NCBI GenBank assembly: GCA_003550305.1
Contig: QKYT01000431.1
Span: forward strand, 39,468-62,816
DNA from: Glomus cerebriforme
Lineage: Eukaryota > Glomeromycota > Glomeromycetes > Glomerales > Glomeraceae
Direction: 5' to 3'
DNA length: 23,349 nucleotides
This document shows, piece after piece, positions 18,886 through 23,349 of the stretch. The position numbers and the translations under genes are program-made. The notes beneath the pieces were generated by a model. It was not told the DNA's origin. It ran no database searches and saw only the letters and a program-made list of their open reading frames with translations. Position 1 is the stretch's first letter. Every line of letters begins with the position of its first letter.

Positions 18886-19053
18886 AATTATCAATTTATA
18901 GCATTTTTAACGAATTCTAGCAATTCTTTAACAACTTATACTAGATAGTATCATCATTCAAATTTTATACAGATTTACTGATTAGCAATTAGATGATTTG
19001 TAGCCGATTTGTGAGACTACATGTTAGTAAATAAAAATTCACTATGTGAAAAT

Positions 19054-19242
19054 ATGTCTTCTATTGAGTGGGCTGATACTCAGCTTCGCATTATCATTGA
19101 TGAAAGAAAACANAGAAATGCCAAGTACCATGCTACTCCAATAAGAAGAAACAACTTTTTTGAATGGAAAAATACNAATTATTTCACTNGANAGGTTGTN
19201 GTCAATCAAACAATTTTNNAACATGAAGGCTGGCATATATAA
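19054..19242 (+). pseudogene. Myb/SANT-like gene start, damaged and N-rich
   Basis: From ATG 19054 (an in-frame upstream ATG lies at 19021) the frame reads MSSIEWADTQLRIIIDERK, then NAKYHATPIRRNNFFEW. The W..T.LR.LIDERK..N..Y pattern with a following F.W is the first half of a Myb/SANT-like DNA-binding domain, the same family as the gene at 7467-8099. Seven N bases between 19113 and 19219 corrupt the second half. No continuation is recognised before 19620. I prefer 19054 because the acidic-Trp motif normally lies near the N-terminus. Confidence 0.5.
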
Positions 19243-19617
19243 GTTAAAAAATATGGCTACAGCATATATTATATGAAGTTTAATGTTCAACACATAATCA
19301 ATATATCATTGTGACTGCAAAAGTCTTTCGCTTAATCCTATTAACTCTCAACACATGTTTAATCATTCGCGCATTCCATTTCAGAATGTCAATTACTTAT
19401 CTCAATGTACTCACATCACACCACCCACATGTAACATAAAAATCACAAGCCTGATTCAGCAAGTAATAAATTTTTTATTTAAGATTTTTCATTGTGTAAT
19501 TAATATTTTGATATTTATGCATGATATAAACAATTCATATACATTTATACGATTTTTTAGTATTGAAACAGATGATGTACACTTTTTAAAAAATAAAAAC
19601 TAATGCATGGTATATTT
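19243..19617. other. Spacer without a recognised gene
   Basis: The AT-rich sequence carries one plus-strand frame (19355-19603) of hydrophobic, low-information composition that I do not accept as a gene. It separates the SANT-like fragment from the 3' end of the multi-exon gene on the other strand. Confidence 0.5.
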
Positions 19618-21318
19618 TCAATCATCAAATTTCTTTTGTAGAAGTTCTTTCAAAGCCATGGGAATCTTTAAGACACTTCAAACTGATTTTTCTTTATAAT
19701 GGTCAACTTTTAAATCGAGTTCTTGCATTAATGAAATTTGATTCATAACTTCTTTCTGAGAATCACAGAAATTCTGTTAGCAATTTAAAGAATAATAAGA
19801 AATATGAATAATTTTACTTACGTGAAAAATACCCATAAGAAATAGAATTTGCTTGTACTTTGCTCTAGTGTCAAATGAAAAAAAAAATAAAGTGGAACCT
19901 AATTCTGATGTAAGAAAGGAACCATCATTCAACATATTGAGAGAATAAAATGTGATTCAATATTCTAATAACCAAGTACAGTGTAGAATCAGTAAGTTTA
20001 ATTATTATTCACAAATAAATAGAAAATGCCTACCAATTACTTGAAAACTAAACACTTTAATCTGTGTTGCAACCTCAACAGAAAGGTCAAGATGATCAAG
20101 TAAAATTGATATCAAATTCAGAATGTCTGTGTGCAATGATTTTTTTGTATCACCTCTAGTATGACGTTTTGTTGGCAATGATGGTGGACCTGAAACTTCC
20201 ACATGAAGAATTTCTTTATCATCCAGTAACCGGACCCCTTTCAGGATTGGTTAGATTAATTAAGGAGCCCTAATGGTGGAATCACAAATATGCATTTGTT
20301 GCTTACCTCTTATATCCACCTTAATAATACCAGAATTGGTGGTTAATTTTGTTAATTTACCTGCCGGAGAATGCGATTCTATCCAATCAATGCATATTTT
20401 TCCAAAGGTTGTTTCGTAATTTAAAGAGTGAAGAAATATTTTGTATGATATATTTTCATTCCCAATTTTTCTTGACATATCGGGAAAGATATCAACCAAA
20501 TTATAGCTGGAATTAGGAAGCAAGGTTTAGTGCTAGCCATCTAAAAAACAACAATGGCAAAATAAAACTTACAAATCCATTCAAGCAAAAGTGATTTCCT
20601 TTGTCTTCTTTGATTTCTTGCATAATTGACATCTTAAATTCATCTCTTTCTTTCTGTAAAATTGACAGCAAAGATATGAACATCTTGAACGTCCAACATG
20701 TTAGTACGCGAAAATTTACTTTAAAAGCATTGTCAAGGTAGGCCTCTAGAGGTTTAGTCCATACAGGGGATGCATCATTAAGAACTCGGTTGTGCTTCAA
20801 ACAATTTTTCAGGACATCAAGATAACTAATATATGATAAAAATATCAAATTAACTTGCTCCAAGTCAGATGCCCATCATGAATATATGAACTCACCGAAC
20901 AATCTCCACATCATGCATATTTCGCTTATTTGGAGTAGAAAGAAGTTTTTCTTTATTTGGAGGAGATCTGGGTGGTGGTGTCTCTGATCCATTGGTTGGA
21001 TTTTCATCAGTTGACTGTGATTCGCTAGAGTTTTTATTATTGTGCAAGTCTTCATCACTGTTGGGTAATTTCACTCTTTTAGTCTTTCGCCTTGCGCTTG
21101 CATTTTTTTTAGATGAATCTTTCGAATTTCGCTTTCCAAGTGTTTGAGTATTAAATGTAGAATTATATTCATTATGTACGAAGTTCGTTTCAACTATGTT
21201 TGTCACCGTTATGCTCTGTTTGTATATATTGAAGTAAACTGAATAAATATTTTCTAAATTTTTTACGAGAATAGTATGCATACCTTCGTTCTCTCTTTCT
21301 TCCAGTCCTCCCAATCAT
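19618..21318 (-). pseudogene. Multi-exon member of a lineage-expanded family, partly decayed
   Basis: Exons inferred on the minus strand: about 21318-20896, 20825-20720, 20653-20573, 20506-20307, 20237-20034, 19964-19822 and 19755-19618, with introns of 66-70 nt and matching phases except between exons 3 and 4 (phase 0 meets phase 2). Exon 1 is basic and low-complexity (ARRKTKRVK, then PPPRSPPNKEK), suggesting a nuclear signal. Exon 4-5 joins to VDIRGVRLLDDKEILHVEVS, followed by a helical DHLDLSVEVATQIKVFSFQV; exons 6-7 carry FDTRAKYKQILFLMGIFH and MNQISLMQELDLKVDHYKEK. Stops occur at 19957-19959 (TGA, exon 6) and 19678-19680 (TGA, exon 7). I recognise the later exons as typical of a large Rhizophagus family of unknown function. 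The 5' end is uncertain: ATG 21318 is followed by a GTATGC donor that does not join in phase with the next frame. Confidence 0.6.
20654..20719 (-). other. In-frame 66-nt intron with TACTAAC branch site
   Basis: The intron runs GTAAAT to TTACAG, contains an exact TACTAAC branch-point consensus, has length divisible by three and no stop. Retention would therefore insert 22 residues without breaking the frame; splicing joins LDNAFK to KERDEF. Confidence 0.65.
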
Positions 21319-22045
21319 TTTGTATTCTCCCTCCTAATTATATAGTAGGTAATTAGCTAAAGCAAGGAATATAAACAGTATAAAATATAAATACAGCTCA
21401 CAGACGTTAAATTTGTTTAGAGCGTTGTTAAGATTATCAGAGATTGTTATATTACTGTTGAGCTTTATTGCTTTCATAATTATAGAGGAATATTTATTTA
21501 TGGATTTTGATTTATCAACAGCATCTATATAACGAAAGAAGGAAAGAGGGGTAGGGTTGCTACTTAGCCATATCTAATTTACCAGAGACTCTTCACGTTG
21601 CTTTCGTATACCTGGGTTTTTAACCATTTGTAATTTTACTTATAGTTTATATCGTATTAATGAAACGTGAGATGATGATCAATAGGGCTATTCAGAATTG
21701 ATTAATCAGCTTTTTTGATAGGGTTACACTAAAACTGATACCAATAAAATTCACGATTTTATGATCTCCATTAAAAATGTAGATTGTCTTGATCTTTGAG
21801 CTTATTTTGAGCAGATACACAAGACACATATTATACCTTACTTACTATCCCTATTACTACTTTTACTAATGAAATTTTTGGAATATTCTTTTAAAAATTC
21901 TCAAATAAATTTATGCCATGATCGGCCTAATAGTTAACATGCGCTCAATCACTCATACAAAAATATATATTTTTTTAAACAAGGTAAGCTGTCAGTTTTG
22001 TCAATGCATTATGAGCTCTATAAACCACAACTTGGTTGAGAACGA
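21319..22045. other. Intergenic region, nothing recognised
   Basis: No coding frame or repeat stands out. It contains the presumed upstream region of the multi-exon minus-strand gene. Confidence 0.5.
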
Positions 22046-22250
22046 AGGGCGACTGTGACAGACTTTTGAACTGTCAGAAGCCAAAACTGGCAAGTCATTT
22101 TTGAATGGCCGGCTTGGAGTAAAGGTAGCACATGTACCGCACCAGATTGTGAAGTGGTGGTAAAGTACAGAGGGCAATTGCGATAGACTTTTGAGCTATC
22201 AGAAGCTAAATTTAGTGAGTCATTTTTACATGGCTGGCTTGAAATAACAG
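22046..22250. repeat. Two-copy direct repeat, period about 125 bp
   Basis: AGGGCGACTGTGACAGACTT at 22046 recurs as AGGGCAATTGCGATAGACTT at 22171. Both continue through TTTTGARCTRTCAGAAGC, GTCATTTTT and ATGGCYGGCTTGRA over about 80 bases. This patch is less A+T-rich than its surroundings. Within each copy a GACTTTTGA / TCAGAAG foldback is possible. No gene family is recognised. Confidence 0.7.
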
Positions 22251-23063
22251 ACACCATTTTTTGTTGTTTTCTTTATAAAATGTTATTAAATTAAAACTAA
22301 CCCATTTTTTTTTTATTATTTTTATTATTTTTTTTCTGTGTTTTAATGAAAAAGTTTTTATAATAAAACTAGAATATAACAGCAGAAGCCACAGCAAAGG
22401 GCCTGTTAATTAGGTCATACCATCACAAATAATATGCTTAAACACTAACTGCACTTTTTTACATCATCAATTATAAAAGATAAGATAGTAGATGAAATAT
22501 ATGATACTATCAAAGAGGGAGGGACTATGCGGATTCTAGGTCATTTAATGCGAGTCCCAGCATCAAATTATTTCTTTGTTATCACTGTTGCTAACTACAA
22601 GATTCTCACCCTCACACTCTTTTATTATACTAGATTTCTGAAATAAATTTTTCCACATATACCTACAGAATTTTCATCTATCTATATCACTCTCATACTC
22701 ACAGACTATATAAAAGATTATTTTCCACAAGAAAACTTCTCTGAGATTAAGTAATTTCGAATCTACAAGCATAAATTTGTGAAATTAGTAACTGATGTAA
22801 AAAAAATAATATTTCCGATTCACATTTACCATTACTATTATTTTTCGCAACATTCTATTCTGCCTGAAATTTATTACTTAATGCATTACAACTGATTTTT
22901 TTATTGCTGTTACAATACTGCATTAAATACCAAGAATTTGGCACATGAAGATGGTTATTATTGAAAATTTATTAGATACACTGCGCCAAATTTTATTGAG
23001 AAGTGTGATGTTAAGGCATGTGATGTGAGTGATTTCACTGCGCCTCACAGGTAAAATGATGCC
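22251..23063. other. Intergenic region, nothing recognised
   Basis: AT-rich sequence with T-rich tracts near 22305-22335 and no coding frame or RNA gene that I can support. Confidence 0.5.
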
Positions 23064-23125
23064 AAATTGGGGCTCATTTAGGTCATTTTAGGATACCCTA
23101 GAATGACCTAAATGAGCCCCAATTT
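23064..23125. repeat. Near-perfect 62-nt hairpin
   Basis: The arm starting AAATTGGGGCTCATTTAGGT (23064-23092) pairs with 23097-23125 over 29 positions with a single non-Watson-Crick pair (T-G) and a four-base loop. Such a long, nearly perfect foldback is unexpected by chance. It is followed by a T-rich tract (T8) at 23123-23130. It could be a small MITE, a foldback element end or a small-RNA precursor. Confidence 0.85.
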
Positions 23126-23135
23126 TTTTTGTTTT

Positions 23136-23245
23136 TCTTCAGCAAGATACCCGATTGATGACCAAATTTTGGCGTAATTCGTGCACATCAAAGTTATCAA
23201 TCAGGTATCTGCAAGGTTATCAATCAGATATTTACTTTGTATGCA
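23136..23245. repeat. Short repeats of TTATCAATCAGGTAT in both orientations
   Basis: GATACCCGATTGATGACC (about 23146) is an imperfect complement of GTTATCAATCAGGTATC (about 23191), and a second direct copy, GGTTATCAATCAGATAT, follows near 23213. A short (AT)n tract lies just beyond at about 23250-23266. Confidence 0.55.
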
Positions 23246-23293
23246 ATCGGATATATATATATATATAACAATATCACTAGTTGAAATAGGACA

Positions 23294-23332
23294 ATTCAGC
23301 CTAAATTTGACCAAGTCAAATATAGGTTGAAT
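23294..23332. repeat. 39-nt foldback at the window edge
   Basis: ATTCAGCCTAAATTTGAC and GTCAAATATAGGTTGAAT pair at 16 of 18 positions around a three-base CAA loop. Confidence 0.75.
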
Positions 23333-23349
23333 GATGAACTAATCTGCGT

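Noticed and set aside
19355..19603. Plus-strand 82-codon ORF
   Set aside because: Its composition is hydrophobic and AT-driven, with no motif and no link to neighbouring exons.
22018..22257. Minus-strand 79-codon ORF
   Set aside because: It spans the two-copy direct repeat, with no conserved domain and no supporting start context.
22500..22570. Possible tRNA-like segment (GCGAGTCCCAGC)
   Set aside because: No acceptor stem, anticodon arm or B-box match could be assembled around it.
1..23349. CRISPR array
   Set aside because: The tandem repeats lie within hAT-type elements, have 100-130-bp units without unique spacers, and the sequence is clearly eukaryotic.

Overview
The window looks like AT-rich nuclear DNA of an arbuscular mycorrhizal fungus (Glomeromycotina, most likely Rhizophagus or a close relative). 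This is inferred from the short GT-AG introns of about 60-90 nt, the extreme A+T content, and several predicted proteins that I recognise as lineage-expanded families of that group. I could not run a database search. Scattered N bases mark an imperfect assembly or polymorphic sites. Almost every gene carries in-frame stops or frameshifts, so this is mostly a graveyard of mobile and virus-like genes.

Layout. 1-1230: a possible small MITE, then a clear hAT-type non-autonomous element (365-1222) with an 8-bp target duplication. 1418-2070: a broken protein fragment and an inverted-repeat cluster built on CACTAGTGACACTAGT. 2055-5545: a small Cys/His zinc-ribbon-like ORF (minus) divergent from a long, decayed family B DNA polymerase (plus). 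5549-9414: a hAT transposase lacking its N-terminal part, fused to the polymerase 3' end, then an intron-bearing Myb/SANT-like gene, AT-rich DNA and a hAT-like right end. 9435-12139: a decayed Gag-protease gene (minus) with capsid-like region, CCHC knuckle and DSG aspartic protease but no reverse transcriptase. 12366-13336: a two-exon uncharacterised gene (plus). 13244-14036: two coiled-coil genes (minus). 14242-15760: a second hAT-type element with a perfect 8-bp duplication and about ten tandem repeats. 15805-18885: a small ORF (plus), a frameshifted uncharacterised gene, a SAM-domain exon and another uncharacterised gene (all minus). 19054-19240: a second SANT-like gene start. 19618-21318: a seven-exon member of a lineage-expanded family (minus). 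21.3-23.3 kb: no gene seen, but a 125-bp-period duplication and two strong foldbacks.

The most interesting pattern is architectural. Once the hAT insertions are mentally removed, the virus-like genes (zinc ribbon, PolB, Gag-protease, coiled-coil, small ORFs) form alternating divergent pairs separated by about 110-240 bp and convergent pairs that almost touch or overlap. This compact packing is more like a large DNA-virus-derived or Polinton-like element than ordinary fungal chromosome. The joining of these genes into one element is inference; the individual PolB, hAT, SANT, SAM and Gag-protease assignments rest on visible motifs.
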